A DNA stretch of 64,000 bases from Gemmatimonadota bacterium (GCA_016712265.1 JADJRJ010000028.1:1559812-1623811), one strand, 5' to 3'; counted from the first letter of the stretch, positions 8,941 through 18,632 are shown. Program-made: numbers and translations. The notes: a model not told the origin generated them from the sequence alone.

Positions 8941-9576
8941 ATGCGATCGACAACCTTTGACCGAGCCGAGGTGAGCGCGCGCGTGTATAGCGCGGTCATC
9001 GGGGTTGTGTTCGGCCCGATCGTCGGGGGCGTTGCCTACCTGGTGGGGCTGCGCGGGTGGTGGCTCCCTCTCGCGGCGGTTGTTGGCGGGACCACGGCAG
9101 GCTACGCGGTGTTTCGGCTGTCGATCGGGATTGCGCGGGGGAGTGGAGCGGCGATGCTCGCCTTCGTGCAGCCATCGGGAAAGTCCACGCCGTTCGAGCG
9201 CGAGTTCTCGCAGGCGCTGGCGCTCGAGGCGTCGGACGATGTCCAGGGTGCAGTGGCCTGGTTCGACGCCGCGCTGGTCCGCACTCCCGGGGACCCGCGC
9301 CTTCGGGTGGCACTCGGTGACCTCTGCATGCGTCAGGCGATGCACGGGCGAGCGGAAGCGTTATACCTGGAGGCGCGTCGCCTGACAGGCCATCCGGACC
9401 TGGAGCTGTATTGCACCCAGCGCCTGATCGACCTGCGACTGGGACCGTTGGCTCGACCGGAGCAGGCGTTTCCCGAGCTGCGCCGACTGATCGACCGGTT
9501 TCCCTCGACGCGAGAGGCCGAGGGCGCGCGCCAGGCCCTGCGCCGGCTCAAGACGGAGATCGTCGCGCGCTCCTGA
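8941..9576 (+). CDS. Membrane-anchored TPR-like protein
   Basis: 211 residues from ATG 8941; the frame extends upstream but into the symporter gene. Two hydrophobic segments (VYSAVIGVVFGPIVGGVAYLV and WWLPLAAVVGGTTAGYAVF) form an N-terminal membrane hairpin. From about residue 85 the sequence is helical with TPR spacing (ASDDVQGAVAWFDAALVRTPGD, then LCMRQAMHGRAEALYLEARR). The C-terminus, LIDRFPSTREAEGARQAL, resembles the Tol-Pal YbgF/BamD type repeat. It is probably a scaffold in or at the inner membrane; partners are unknown. Confidence 0.72.
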   Translation: MRSTTFDRAEVSARVYSAVIGVVFGPIVGGVAYLVGLRGWWLPLAAVVGGTTAGYAVFRLSIGIARGSGAAMLAFVQPSGKSTPFEREFSQALALEASDDVQGAVAWFDAALVRTPGDPRLRVALGDLCMRQAMHGRAEALYLEARRLTGHPDLELYCTQRLIDLRLGPLARPEQAFPELRRLIDRFPSTREAEGARQALRRLKTEIVARS

Positions 9577-9684
9577 GGGACACGCACGGCCGCGCGGGTG
9601 CGCTGGGGCGGCGGGTCGGGTGAATCACGCTATCGGTCACCGACGCCGGGCGCTATTTCCCAGCGTCCGTCACCGAACCCCGAC

Positions 9685-12609
9685 ATGCGCCTCCGATCTC
9701 TGCTCCTGGGCCTCCTTGCGGCCTCGCCCGTGTGCGACGTGGCTGCCCAGCGTTCCACGCTCTTCCGCGAACTCCAGTGGCGTCATATCGGCCCGTTCCG
9801 TGGCGGGCGCACCAAGGCGGCGGTGGGGGTGCCGCAGCAACCCAACACCTTCTACATCGGGGTGGTGAACGGCGGCGTCTTCAAGACGACCGACTTCGGC
9901 CGCACCTGGAACCCGATCTTCGACCGCGAGTCGTCCGGGAGCATTGGCGCGATTGCCGTGGCTCCGTCGGACCCGAACATCCTCTACGTGGGGTCGGGCG
10001 AGGGACTCCAGCGCCCTGACCTCTCCACGGGGAACGGGATCTACAAGTCTGCCGACGGCGGCAAGAGCTGGCAGCACCTCGGGCTGCGCGACGGGCAACA
10101 GATCCCGCAAATTGTCGTGGATCCGCGCAACCCCGATCGTCTGTTCGTGGCCGTGTTGGGGCACCCCTACGGGCCAAATGCCGAGCGTGGGTTGTATCGA
10201 TCGGTCGACGGGGGCCGCTCCTTCCGCAAGGTGCTCGGTCCCGACGAGAACACCGGCGCCATTGACGTGGTGATGGCCCCGGACGATCCCAACACGCTGT
10301 ATGCCGCCCTGTGGGAGAGCCGCCAGGGGCCCTGGGAGAATGGGGTCTGGCAGGGGCCGGGTACCGGGCTCTTCAAGTCCACGGACGGCGGCGACACGTG
10401 GCAACGCATCATGAACGGCCTCCCGACGTTCGAAGAAGGGCTTGGCCGCATCGGGATCGCGATCGCACCGTCTCGTCCGTCGCGCCTCTTTGTCACGATT
10501 GATGCGGGCGACAAGAGCGGGATCTACCGGACCGACGACGCGGGCGGCTCGTGGGTGAAGACGTCCACCGACGAGCGGGTGCACAACCGCGGCTCGGATT
10601 TCGCCGAGGTGAAGGTGGACCCCTGGAATCCGAATGTGGTGTACAGCGGGAGCATCGTGACCTGGAAGTCGCAGGACGCCGGGGCGACCTGGACGATGAT
10701 CCGGGGGGCGCCCGGGGGCGACGACTACCACCGCATCTGGATCAACCCCAACGATCCGAAGATCATCCTGATTGCCGCGGACCAGGGGGCGATCATCACG
10801 GTGAACGGTGGCGAAAGCTGGAGTTCCTGGTACAACCAGCCGACCGCCCAGCTCTACCACGTCACGACCGACCATTCGTGGCCCTACCGCGTCTGCGGCG
10901 GGCAGCAAGAGTCGGGGTCGGCCTGCGTGCAGAGCCGCGGGAACGATGGGCAGATCACGTTCCGTGAGTGGCGACCGGTGGGCGTCGAGGAGTACGGGTA
11001 TGTCGCCCCGGACCCGCTGGACCCGAACATCATGTACGGCGGCAAGGTTACCCGCTTCGACTACCGCACGGGGCAGACGCAGAACGTGGCGCCGAAGCCC
11101 TTCCGTGACCCCAACTATCGCATGCTGCGCACCGCGCCGATCCTGTTCTCCCCGGTGAATCCCCGCAAGCTCTACTTCGGGGCCAACACGATCTGGGAGA
11201 CGATCGACGGCGGCAACAACTGGCGGGAGATCTCGCCGGACCTCACACGCAAGGACTCGATCGTTCCGGCGAGCGTGGGCAAGTACGCCCGCGAGCGCAG
11301 CGCGACGGCGCGACACGCGGGGGTGGTGTACACCATCGCGCCGTCCTACCGGAAGGAGAGCATCATCTGGGCCGGGAGTGACGACGGACTGATTCATGTG
11401 ACGTTCAACGGTGGGCGGAGCTGGACCAACGTGACGCCGCCGGCGTTGGTCCCGTGGGCCAAGGTCTCGCTGATGGACGCGAGCCACTTTGATACCCTTA
11501 CCGCGTACGCGGCCGTTAACACGCTCCGCCTCGATGACCTGCGGCCCCACATCTATCGCACTCGCGACGGAGGGAAGTCGTGGACGCGCATCGTGACCGG
11601 AATCGACAGCGGGGCGACGATCAACGTGGTCCGCGAGGACCCCAAGCGACGCGGCCTGCTCTTCGCCGGATCGGAAACGCAGGTCTGGGTCTCGTTCAAC
11701 GACGGGGACTCGTGGGAGTCGCTGCGGGTGAACATGCCTGCGACGTCGATCCGCGACCTCGTCATCAAGGACGATGACCTGGTGGTGGGGACGCATGGGC
11801 GTGGCTTCTGGATCCTCGACGACATCACGCCACTCCGCGAAATGGCGTCCAATCCCACGGGGAAACCGGCGCATTTGTTTGCCCCGCAGTTGGCCACGCG
11901 CGTGCGGTATTCGATGTACACGGACACGCCGCTTCCGCCAGACGAACCGCGTGCACTCAACCCACCCGATGGCGCCGTCCTCCACTATCACCTGGCCTCG
12001 CCAGCTTCATCACTCGCGCTGGAGATCCTCGATGCGACCGGGAAGGTCGTCCGCAGTTACTCGAAGGGGGTGAACCCGGACCCCGATCCGCGCGCCGAGG
12101 GCCACTGGCCGGATTGGTGGGTGCGACCGTCGCCGGTGCTGAACCCCGAGGCCGGTTTGCATCGCTTCGTTTGGGACTTGAGGTATCCACGTCCCCGGGC
12201 GCTGTCCTTCTCCTTCCCGATCAGCGCCATCCCCGGGCAGACGGTCCCCGAACCGCTGGGGCCGTTCGTTGCCCCCGGGCGCTACACGGTGCGCCTCACG
12301 GTGGACGGGCAGGTCATGACGCAGCCCCTCGGCGTTCGCCTGGACCCTCGCGTCAAGAGCTCGCCGATCGACGTGCGGTCGCAAAGCAACCTCGCCTGGC
12401 GACTGTGGGACGGCGTCAACCGCGCCAGCGATGGCCTGTCCGCCGCACGGACCCGCGGACAGCCAACGCAGCCGTGGTCCCAACTGACGCAGCGACTCAC
12501 CCAGATGATGCAGACGGTCGATGACGTCGACCGCCTCCCGACGACGGCTGTGCGGGAGGCGTCCCTGAAGCTGCTGGCGGACCTGGAACGCATGCTGGCA
12601 GCCCGATAG
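9685..12609 (+). CDS. Large exported BNR/sortilin-like beta-propeller protein
   Basis: 974 residues from ATG 9685, which begins a signal peptide (MRLRSLLLGLLAASPV, ending VAAQ). The body has many BNR/Asp-box-like repeats of form S-x-DGG-x-(S/T)-W (DGGKSW, DGGDTW, DAGGSW, DAGATW, DGGKSW, DGDSW), as in VPS10/sortilin-type propellers. The start of the mature protein, ELQWRHIGPFRGGRT, is the typical opening of this family in soil bacteria. After about residue 720 come an Ig-like beta domain and a helical C-terminus. It is secreted or in the outer envelope. Enzymatic activity is not evident; a carbohydrate- or peptide-binding role is plausible. Confidence 0.85.
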   Translation: MRLRSLLLGLLAASPVCDVAAQRSTLFRELQWRHIGPFRGGRTKAAVGVPQQPNTFYIGVVNGGVFKTTDFGRTWNPIFDRESSGSIGAIAVAPSDPNILYVGSGEGLQRPDLSTGNGIYKSADGGKSWQHLGLRDGQQIPQIVVDPRNPDRLFVAVLGHPYGPNAERGLYRSVDGGRSFRKVLGPDENTGAIDVVMAPDDPNTLYAALWESRQGPWENGVWQGPGTGLFKSTDGGDTWQRIMNGLPTFEEGLGRIGIAIAPSRPSRLFVTIDAGDKSGIYRTDDAGGSWVKTSTDERVHNRGSDFAEVKVDPWNPNVVYSGSIVTWKSQDAGATWTMIRGAPGGDDYHRIWINPNDPKIILIAADQGAIITVNGGESWSSWYNQPTAQLYHVTTDHSWPYRVCGGQQESGSACVQSRGNDGQITFREWRPVGVEEYGYVAPDPLDPNIMYGGKVTRFDYRTGQTQNVAPKPFRDPNYRMLRTAPILFSPVNPRKLYFGANTIWETIDGGNNWREISPDLTRKDSIVPASVGKYARERSATARHAGVVYTIAPSYRKESIIWAGSDDGLIHVTFNGGRSWTNVTPPALVPWAKVSLMDASHFDTLTAYAAVNTLRLDDLRPHIYRTRDGGKSWTRIVTGIDSGATINVVREDPKRRGLLFAGSETQVWVSFNDGDSWESLRVNMPATSIRDLVIKDDDLVVGTHGRGFWILDDITPLREMASNPTGKPAHLFAPQLATRVRYSMYTDTPLPPDEPRALNPPDGAVLHYHLASPASSLALEILDATGKVVRSYSKGVNPDPDPRAEGHWPDWWVRPSPVLNPEAGLHRFVWDLRYPRPRALSFSFPISAIPGQTVPEPLGPFVAPGRYTVRLTVDGQVMTQPLGVRLDPRVKSSPIDVRSQSNLAWRLWDGVNRASDGLSAARTRGQPTQPWSQLTQRLTQMMQTVDDVDRLPTTAVREASLKLLADLERMLAAR

Positions 12610-12612
12610 GGG

Positions 12613-12735
12613 AACTGCCACGGCGCAGCACGGGCAGCACGAGATCAGGGCAGCACGGGACGCGTGCGACGCGTGCCGCTCGTGCCGCCCGTGCTCCTCG
12701 TGCTTCTCGCAGTTGTTGTGCCCTTGGAGTGTCGC
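12613..12735. repeat. Intergenic hairpin repeat (REP-like), copy 2
   Basis: This is the second copy of the repeat at 4472-4585. It starts AACTGCCACGG, carries GGGCAGCACG blocks, and returns through CGTGCCG and GTGCTCCTCGTGC blocks to GCAGTT, which is complementary to its first bases. It then shares the GCCCTTGG tail with copy 1. The whole unit forms one long hairpin after the BNR gene and before the cNMP gene, so it could also act as a transcript terminator. Confidence 0.65.
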
Positions 12736-12764
12736 CTCAGTCCGTCCCGCCGATACTCCCCACG

Positions 12765-13304
12765 ATGTCTCGCGTATCCATCGTCCCGCCGCGCCCCAGC
12801 GCTGCCATGTCCCTCAAGGCACGGGGGGCGGACTTCGTCGCGACGTCGGCCCGACAGTGCGCCGACCTGCTCGAGACGACCCCCTGGGCGCACCGGCTCA
12901 GCTGGAAGGAAGAGGAGGGGATCGGGGAGTACCTGCGCCTCTACCGCCTGCGCGAGGGGGCGCCGCTGTTTCACGAGGGCGACCAGGATGCCTTCGTCGC
13001 GATCGTCGTGGACGGCTCGCTGGAGATCCGCAAGACCGACTCCAACGGCACCTTGCACCGAATGGCCAAACTCGGCGCCGGCAAGATGGTTGGCGAGATG
13101 TCCCTGATTGACGGGACCTTTCGCTCCGCCACGGCCGTCGCGCTGGAGCCGACGGAGCTGTTGATCCTCACGCGGGAAGACTTCGAGCGGATGAGCGAGG
13201 CGCGTCCGGATCTCGCGCTCAAGTATGCGTTGATGATCGCCGAGGCGATCGCCCAGCTGTTGCGCCAGACCACGGGCGCCCTGGTGGAGCACCTGCACGA
13301 CTAA
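12765..13304 (+). CDS. Cyclic nucleotide-binding domain protein without DNA-binding domain
   Basis: 179 residues from ATG 12765 (an ATG at 12729 lies next to the hairpin repeat and is less likely). Residues about 50-165 form a cNMP-binding beta-roll: EGAPLFHEGDQDAFVAIVVDGSLEI, the phosphate cassette region GKMVGEMSLIDGTFRSATAVA, then a C-helix. The Gly-Glu-Met-Ser element is conserved but the Arg of the cassette is displaced, so the ligand is uncertain. No helix-turn-helix follows, unlike Crp. It could be a stand-alone sensor for another protein. Confidence 0.82.
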   Translation: MSRVSIVPPRPSAAMSLKARGADFVATSARQCADLLETTPWAHRLSWKEEEGIGEYLRLYRLREGAPLFHEGDQDAFVAIVVDGSLEIRKTDSNGTLHRMAKLGAGKMVGEMSLIDGTFRSATAVALEPTELLILTREDFERMSEARPDLALKYALMIAEAIAQLLRQTTGALVEHLHD

Positions 13305-13359
13305 CGGTCGGTCCCGCGTCGCCCAGGCGGCGGCCCGTGTCACGGGAGACCACGGCTGC

Positions 13360-13764
13360 TCAGTCCCAGTCGCGACGCCGACGCTCCGCCTTGCGCTTCG
13401 CCGACGCCTTCTTGTCGTCCAGGCGCGCCTGCTTGGACGCTCGAGTCGGCTTGGTCGCGCGGCGCGCCTTGGGGACCACCAGCGCGCGCCGCACCAGTTC
13501 GTGCAAGCGCGCGACCGCTCGCTCTCGGTTCTGGACCTGGCTGCGCGTCTCGCTCGAGACGATCCGCAACCACCCCTCGCTGTCCAGCCGCGTCGCCAAC
13601 GCGGTCGCCACTCGTAGCCGCTGGGCTTCGCTCAGCACGCGACTCTGCCCGGGGCACCACGACACCTCGATGCGGGTGGACGAGGTGTTCACGTGCTGTC
13701 CGCCCGCGCCTCCGGACCGCGTCGCCTTGAAGACCAACTCGTCGTCGGGAATGGAGAGGCTCAC
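13360..13764 (-). CDS. arfB: Peptidyl-tRNA hydrolase ArfB (YaeJ family)
   Basis: 134 residues from a GTG start at 13764, chosen because the conserved sequence begins there (SLSIPDDELVFKATRSGG). The catalytic GGQ motif is in SGGAGGQHVNTSST. The C-terminal tail is very basic (KKASAKRKAERRRR), the part that enters the mRNA channel of stalled ribosomes. ArfB releases nascent chains from ribosomes without a stop codon. It lacks the decoding domains of RF1/RF2, so it is not a normal release factor. It is divergent from the pilS gene. Confidence 0.9.
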   Translation of the reverse strand: MSLSIPDDELVFKATRSGGAGGQHVNTSSTRIEVSWCPGQSRVLSEAQRLRVATALATRLDSEGWLRIVSSETRSQVQNRERAVARLHELVRRALVVPKARRATKPTRASKQARLDDKKASAKRKAERRRRDWD

Positions 13765-13920
13765 GGGGCGAGAGGAAATGGGTGGGGCGGGAGTGCCGGA
13801 ATACGGTAACACCGGACGCGGCGACGCACGCAATCCTGGGCGCCGCGAGAGGTGCGCCCGCTCGCGGCTCGTCCGCGTCCCTGTCGCCTTACCCTTTGCC
13901 ACATTCGCTCGTCCTGAGTC

Positions 13921-13971
13921 TGGCACTTTGCGAGACCTCCCGATTCCCGGGGCGTGGCAATGTGCGAGACC
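13921..13971. promoter_or_regulatory. Direct-repeat pair upstream of pilS, candidate operator
   Basis: TGGCACTTTGCGAGACC at 13921-13937 recurs as TGGCAATGTGCGAGACC at 13955-13971 with two mismatches. The copies start 34 bp apart, close to three helical turns. They end 9 bp before the preferred GTG start of pilS. Same-face spacing suggests a protein-binding site, but the binder is unknown. The G-C spacing is wrong for a sigma-54 promoter. Confidence 0.4.
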
Positions 13972-13979
13972 AGGCTCAC

Positions 13980-15665
13980 GTGACCCAGGCTCCCCCGGCC
14001 TCCCATCCCGTGTCAGGCAGGACCTTTGCGTTCGTGGACCCCCGCCAGGCGATTCGGTGGGTCTACGTCGGTCGCGTCGGTGTGTGCGCGGCGATCTACC
14101 TCGCGGCTGTCTACGCATGGACGGACGCGGACCGGAAGGACACCCTCGTCGCCTCCCTGCTGATCACGGCTGCCCTCGCGTTCACGGCCGTCTCGGCGAC
14201 GTGGTCGGAAATCTGGAAACGCTCGCTCTCCACCCGCTTCCTCGCGGGGCAAAGTGTCTTTGACCTGCTGGTCGTCACGGCGGTGGTCCATGTCACCGCG
14301 GATGGGGCCTCGCAGTTCGCGGCCTTGTACATCCTGGTCATCGCGATGGCGTCGCTGTTGCTCCCGCCCGCCCTGTCGCTTGGCATCGCCTCGTTGGGGT
14401 GCGCGCTCTACTTCTGGGAGACGTTGTTCGTTGGGCCGTTTGCCAACACCGGCGCCCTGTGGTTGCAGTTGGCGATTTTCGCGGCCGTCGCGCTCACCTC
14501 GGCTTATATCGGGTCGCGCCTCCGGAACGAGCAAAAGCGGGCGGCCGCGCTGGTCCAGCAGCTCAACAAGGCCCGACTCCAGGCCAGCGACATCCTCACG
14601 AATATCCGATCCGGCATCGTGACGGTGGACCGATCGGGCACGCTCCTGTTCGCCAATCCCGCCGCCAGTGCGCTGCTCGGCATTGAGCTGGAAGCGCTCA
14701 TGGGCACCTCCGTGCTGGACGCGTTGGATGTCACCGCGCCGGCCCTGGCGCAGGCGCTGCGTCGCGCCACGTTCGACCGTGCACGCACCACGCGCGCCGA
14801 AGGGACCATCACGACGGCGTCGCGCTCGTTCCCCATCGGTCTCAACACCACCGTGACCGTCGCCGGAGAACCAGGGGAGGGAACGGCGACCGCCATCTTC
14901 CAGGACATCACCGACCAGAAGAAGCTCGATACGTTGCACTTGCGAGCCGAACGCCTGGAAGGGGTGGCGGAGCTGAGTGCCTCGCTGGCGCACGAGATCA
15001 AGAACCCACTCGCCGCGGTCCGGTCCGCGGTGGAACAGCTGGCTCGTTCACCACGCACGACGCCCGACGAGCAGGTGCTCACCGGACTCATCGTGCGCGA
15101 GTCGGATCGCCTCTCGCGGCTGCTCACCGAGTTTCTCGATTTCGCTCGCGTGCGTGTGACGCGCCTGGAGCCGGTGGACCTGGCCACGGTGGCCCGCGAG
15201 GCCGCTGGGCTCGCCGCCGCCCATCCCGATCGCGCCCCTGACGTGCGGGTGGAAGCGAACGTCCCCGCGGCCCCCGTCATCGTGGAAGGGGATGAGGACC
15301 TGCTCTATCGCGCGGTGTTCAACCTCACCCTGAATGCCGTCCAGGCGTCCCCGGCGACGGGCCAGGTCAAGGTGGACGTGGCGCCCCTGACCAGCTCGGA
15401 TGCACCAGCAGGTTTGTCCTTCGACCGGGGCGGCGTGGCGCTGCGCGTGACGGACGAGGGAGCCGGGATTCCCGACGACCTGCGCGATCGGCTCTTCGAC
15501 CCGTTCTTCACCACCAAACCCGGCGGGAGCGGCCTCGGCCTCTCGGTCGTGCATCGCGCCATCGAGGCCCACAAGGGCTTCGTCTTCATCGATTCCGACC
15601 CGCGTGGCACGCGGGTGACCGTACTGCTGCCCAACTACCAGGCCGAACCAGGAGACGCATTGTGA
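13980..15665 (+). CDS. pilS: Membrane sensor histidine kinase PilS (NtrB-like)
   Basis: 561 residues from GTG 13980; GTG 13962 is also in frame but falls inside the direct repeat. About six transmembrane segments cover residues 20-180. A PAS domain follows (ILTNIRSGIVTVDRSGTLLFANPAA). The kinase core has the H box ELSASLAHEIKNPLAAVR, the N box FNLTLNAVQAS, and G boxes DEGAGIPDD and GSGLGLSVV. This is the PilS arrangement. PilS senses pilin level in the inner membrane and phosphorylates PilR. The stop overlaps the pilR GTG start, and the pilin gene lies 7 kb downstream, so the assignment to pilus control is well supported by context. Confidence 0.88.
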   Translation: MTQAPPASHPVSGRTFAFVDPRQAIRWVYVGRVGVCAAIYLAAVYAWTDADRKDTLVASLLITAALAFTAVSATWSEIWKRSLSTRFLAGQSVFDLLVVTAVVHVTADGASQFAALYILVIAMASLLLPPALSLGIASLGCALYFWETLFVGPFANTGALWLQLAIFAAVALTSAYIGSRLRNEQKRAAALVQQLNKARLQASDILTNIRSGIVTVDRSGTLLFANPAASALLGIELEALMGTSVLDALDVTAPALAQALRRATFDRARTTRAEGTITTASRSFPIGLNTTVTVAGEPGEGTATAIFQDITDQKKLDTLHLRAERLEGVAELSASLAHEIKNPLAAVRSAVEQLARSPRTTPDEQVLTGLIVRESDRLSRLLTEFLDFARVRVTRLEPVDLATVAREAAGLAAAHPDRAPDVRVEANVPAAPVIVEGDEDLLYRAVFNLTLNAVQASPATGQVKVDVAPLTSSDAPAGLSFDRGGVALRVTDEGAGIPDDLRDRLFDPFFTTKPGGSGLGLSVVHRAIEAHKGFVFIDSDPRGTRVTVLLPNYQAEPGDAL

Positions 15666-17041
15666 GCCAGCCCACCACCGGGGGCCCGAACGTCCTCGTC
15701 GTTGACGACGAAGCCGGCATCCTCGACTCCCTCCGCATCCTGCTCAAGAACGAGGGCTTCACGCCGCACGTGGCCCACGGGGGCCGACAAGGGCTGGAAC
15801 AGATCGCCGCCCTGGCGCCGGATGTCGTGCTCAGCGACATCCGCATGCCGTCCGTCGGCGGACTCGAGATCCTCAGCGCTGTCAAGCAGAAGGATCCGGA
15901 CACCCCGGTCATCCTCATGACCGCCCAGGCTACCCTGCAGTCGGCGATGCAGGCGGTGAACGAGGGGGCGTACTACTACATCCAGAAGCCGTTCCGTAAT
16001 GACGAGCTGCTGGCGATCCTCCGGCGCGCGACCGAACATCGCACGCTGCGCGTTGAGAACAAGACACTCAAGCAGGAGATCCGTCGCCAGCAACGCAGTG
16101 GGCTGCTCCGCCCCGTGGGCAAGTCACGGGCGTGGATGGACGTGCTCAAGCTGGCGGAAACGGTCGCGCCCACCGAATCCACGGTGCTGATCACCGGAGA
16201 GTCGGGGACGGGCAAGGAAGTCATCGCGCGCTATGTCCACGAACTCTCGCTGCGCACCGAAGGGGCGTTTCACTCCATCAACTGCGGCGCGTTGCCAGAA
16301 AGCCTGCTGGAAAGCGAACTGTTCGGCCATGTGAAGGGGTCGTTCACGGGCGCCCACAAGGACAAGAGTGGTCTCTTCGCCGCAGCGGCCAAGGGAACCT
16401 TTTTCCTCGACGAAATCGGCGAGACCACGGCAGCCACGCAGGTGAAGCTGCTGCGGGTGCTTCAGCATCGCGAGGTGATTCCCGTTGGTGCCACTGAGGC
16501 GCAGCCGATCGACACGCGCTTGCTGGCGGCCACGAACCGTGACTTGGAGGACGAGATCCGTCGGGGCGCGTTCAGACGCGACCTCTACTATCGCCTCAAC
16601 GTCATTGCCATCCACCTGCCGGCGCTGCGCGAGCGGGCGGAGGACATCCCGCTGCTGGCGGATGCGTTCCTGATCAAGCAGGCGACGACGCGGGGCGAGG
16701 CCCCGAAGACCCTGGCCGAGTCGGCGATCGATGCCCTGGTGCACTACCCATGGCCCGGCAACGTGCGCGAGTTGGAGAATGCGCTGGAGCGCGCGGTGAT
16801 CCTCTGCCCGGGCGAGGAGATTGATGCCTCACACCTGCCGGAGAAGTTGACGTCCCGCACACCGGACCGGTTGGTCGAGCAGCGGGAGACGCCGAATCCC
16901 ACCCTCGACGCCATCGAGCGGGCCTACATCATGTGGATCCTGCAGTCGGAGGGCGGGAACAAGACGCGGGCGGCGGAAACGTTAGGCATTGATCCGTCGA
17001 CGTTGCACCGCAAGCTGCAGCGGTTTGGTGGCGAGGGGTGA
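15662..17041 (+). CDS. pilR: Sigma-54-dependent response regulator PilR (NtrC family)
   Basis: 459 residues, GTG start overlapping the pilS stop. The receiver has acceptor Asp59 (VVLSDIRMPS) and Lys in IQKPF. The AAA+ domain has Walker A GESGTGKE, the sigma-54 contact loop GSFTGA (a common variant of GAFTGA), and Walker B FFLDEIGE. A Fis-type helix-turn-helix closes the protein (RAAETLGIDPSTLHRKLQRF). PilR activates pilA transcription with sigma-54. A matching promoter is seen before the pilin gene at 22805-22819. Confidence 0.92.
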   Translation: MSQPTTGGPNVLVVDDEAGILDSLRILLKNEGFTPHVAHGGRQGLEQIAALAPDVVLSDIRMPSVGGLEILSAVKQKDPDTPVILMTAQATLQSAMQAVNEGAYYYIQKPFRNDELLAILRRATEHRTLRVENKTLKQEIRRQQRSGLLRPVGKSRAWMDVLKLAETVAPTESTVLITGESGTGKEVIARYVHELSLRTEGAFHSINCGALPESLLESELFGHVKGSFTGAHKDKSGLFAAAAKGTFFLDEIGETTAATQVKLLRVLQHREVIPVGATEAQPIDTRLLAATNRDLEDEIRRGAFRRDLYYRLNVIAIHLPALRERAEDIPLLADAFLIKQATTRGEAPKTLAESAIDALVHYPWPGNVRELENALERAVILCPGEEIDASHLPEKLTSRTPDRLVEQRETPNPTLDAIERAYIMWILQSEGGNKTRAAETLGIDPSTLHRKLQRFGGEG

Positions 17042-17072
17042 GTCGGTGCCGCGTGACCGGTCGTTCGCGACC

Positions 17073-18632
17073 ATGAGGTCCGCCCGCCTGGAGCGCCTGG
17101 CGCCCCTGACGGCGGCCGTGCTGGCCACGGCGGCGGTCGTGTTGGCGATCGAGCCGTGGCCGGTGGGCGTCTTCCAGGACGACGGGATCTACGTCGTCCT
17201 GGCCCGCGCGCTTGCATCGGGGGAGGGGTTTCGGTTCACGCACATGCCCGGGGCGCCGCACGCGACGCACTATCCCCCGGGTTATCCGCTTTTTCTGGCC
17301 GCCCTGTGGAAGGTCGCCCCCTCGTTCCCGGCCAACGTGGCCGTCTTCAAGTTCGCGAATGCGGTGTTGGTCGGCCTCGCGGCCGTCCTGACCTGGTGGT
17401 TCGGCCGACGTCACGCGCAGCTGGGCCCCCTCGGTGCGGGCGCCGCTGCCGTGTTGTTCACCGCCTGCTCCCCAGTGGTGGTCCTCTCGGTGATGGTGAT
17501 GTCCGAACCCCTGTTCATGGTGGGGGTGATCGTCGCCCTGGCCGCCGGGGAACGGGCGACGCGTTCCGGTGCGGTGCGCGATGGCGCGGTCGCCGGTGCC
17601 GTTGGCGCGGCCCTGGCCACGGTCCGCACGTTAGGCGTCCTGGTCGTGCCGGCCACGGTGGTGGCATTGCTGCTGCGGCGCCGCTGGCGCGCCGCGCTGG
17701 CCACGCTCGTCGTGGCCGCGTTAGGCCTGCTCCCCTGGCAGCTGTGGGTCGGGGCGCATGCCGCCGAGGTGCCCGCGGTCTTCACCGGGAAGTATGGCTC
17801 GTATGGGGGATGGCTGGGGGACGCAGTGCGCTCCGGTGGCCTGGCTTGGGTGGGCGAGGTCATCCGGTTCAATGCGGGACGGCTCGCCTTCGAGAGTTGG
17901 ACCCACACCGGCACCGTGCTCGGTCCCACCTGGCTCAAGGTGATGGCAACGTCCGGGGTGGTCCTCGTCCTGGCCAGCGGGTTTGTGGTGGCGTGGTCCC
18001 GCGTGCGCGTGGTGGCGCTGTTTGCCCTCGCCTACATCGGGATCGTGATGGCCTGGCCTTTCGCGCCCGCGCGCTTCCTGTGGGGCATCTGGCCGGTGAT
18101 CGGCTTGCTCTGCGTGCTTGGGGTACGCGGCCTGGCCGGCACTGGCGAGGCCCACCGGCTCTCGCCGCGTCGTTTGTCCGCCGGCTTCGCCGCCGTCGCC
18201 CTGCTGGCCGGGTATGCAAAGTTCAACGTCCAGTCGGCCCAGGAGCGCTGGTGGTCGCAGGTGCAGGGCGGGGTCGCGGAACGCGCGCGGCCACTCACCG
18301 AGTGGGTCCGCACGAATACCGATACCAGCGCGGTCCTCGCCACCGACGACGACCTGCTCGTGCACCTGTACACCGGCCGGCGCACTGTGCCGAACAACAC
18401 CTTCACCCCCCAAGAGCACCTGGTGCCCCAGACGCCGGCGCTTGCTGCGCAGGCGCTCCGGGAGATCCTGGCGACCTATGAGGTCGACTACGTCCTGTCC
18501 GTGAGTGACTACGGGACGTCCGCGGGCCGCGCCCTCTCCACCGGCCCGCAGCCGGTACTGCGCGTAGTGACGCGACTGCCCCGCGGAGTGGTCTACCAGC
18601 CGCTGCCTGACGAGGCGCGCGGCGGGCGATGA
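17073..18632 (+). CDS. GT39-like membrane glycosyltransferase, paralogue A
   Basis: 519 residues from ATG 17073 (GTG 17046 possible). The protein is strongly hydrophobic with roughly ten to twelve membrane segments. The first periplasmic loop holds the acidic pair in FQDDGIYVVLARAL and then THYPPGYPLFLA, as in PMT/ArnT-type transferases that use polyprenyl-phosphate sugars. A soluble C-terminal part follows about residue 400. It begins 31 bp after pilR. A paralogue lies two genes downstream (20029-21603) with the same FQDD, PPGYPL and LLPWQLWVGAH-type blocks. Substrate is not readable; transfer of a lipid-linked sugar to a surface acceptor is the family role. Confidence 0.8.
   Translation: MRSARLERLAPLTAAVLATAAVVLAIEPWPVGVFQDDGIYVVLARALASGEGFRFTHMPGAPHATHYPPGYPLFLAALWKVAPSFPANVAVFKFANAVLVGLAAVLTWWFGRRHAQLGPLGAGAAAVLFTACSPVVVLSVMVMSEPLFMVGVIVALAAGERATRSGAVRDGAVAGAVGAALATVRTLGVLVVPATVVALLLRRRWRAALATLVVAALGLLPWQLWVGAHAAEVPAVFTGKYGSYGGWLGDAVRSGGLAWVGEVIRFNAGRLAFESWTHTGTVLGPTWLKVMATSGVVLVLASGFVVAWSRVRVVALFALAYIGIVMAWPFAPARFLWGIWPVIGLLCVLGVRGLAGTGEAHRLSPRRLSAGFAAVALLAGYAKFNVQSAQERWWSQVQGGVAERARPLTEWVRTNTDTSAVLATDDDLLVHLYTGRRTVPNNTFTPQEHLVPQTPALAAQALREILATYEVDYVLSVSDYGTSAGRALSTGPQPVLRVVTRLPRGVVYQPLPDEARGGR

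Noticed and set aside
9670..11991. 773-codon open frame on the minus strand opposite the BNR protein
   Set aside because: GC-rich shadow frame: no start signal or recognisable domain, while the plus strand has a signal peptide and clear BNR repeats.
13360..13764. GGQ protein as a peptide chain release factor RF1/RF2
   Set aside because: At 134 residues it lacks the codon-recognition domains and has the basic tail of ArfB.
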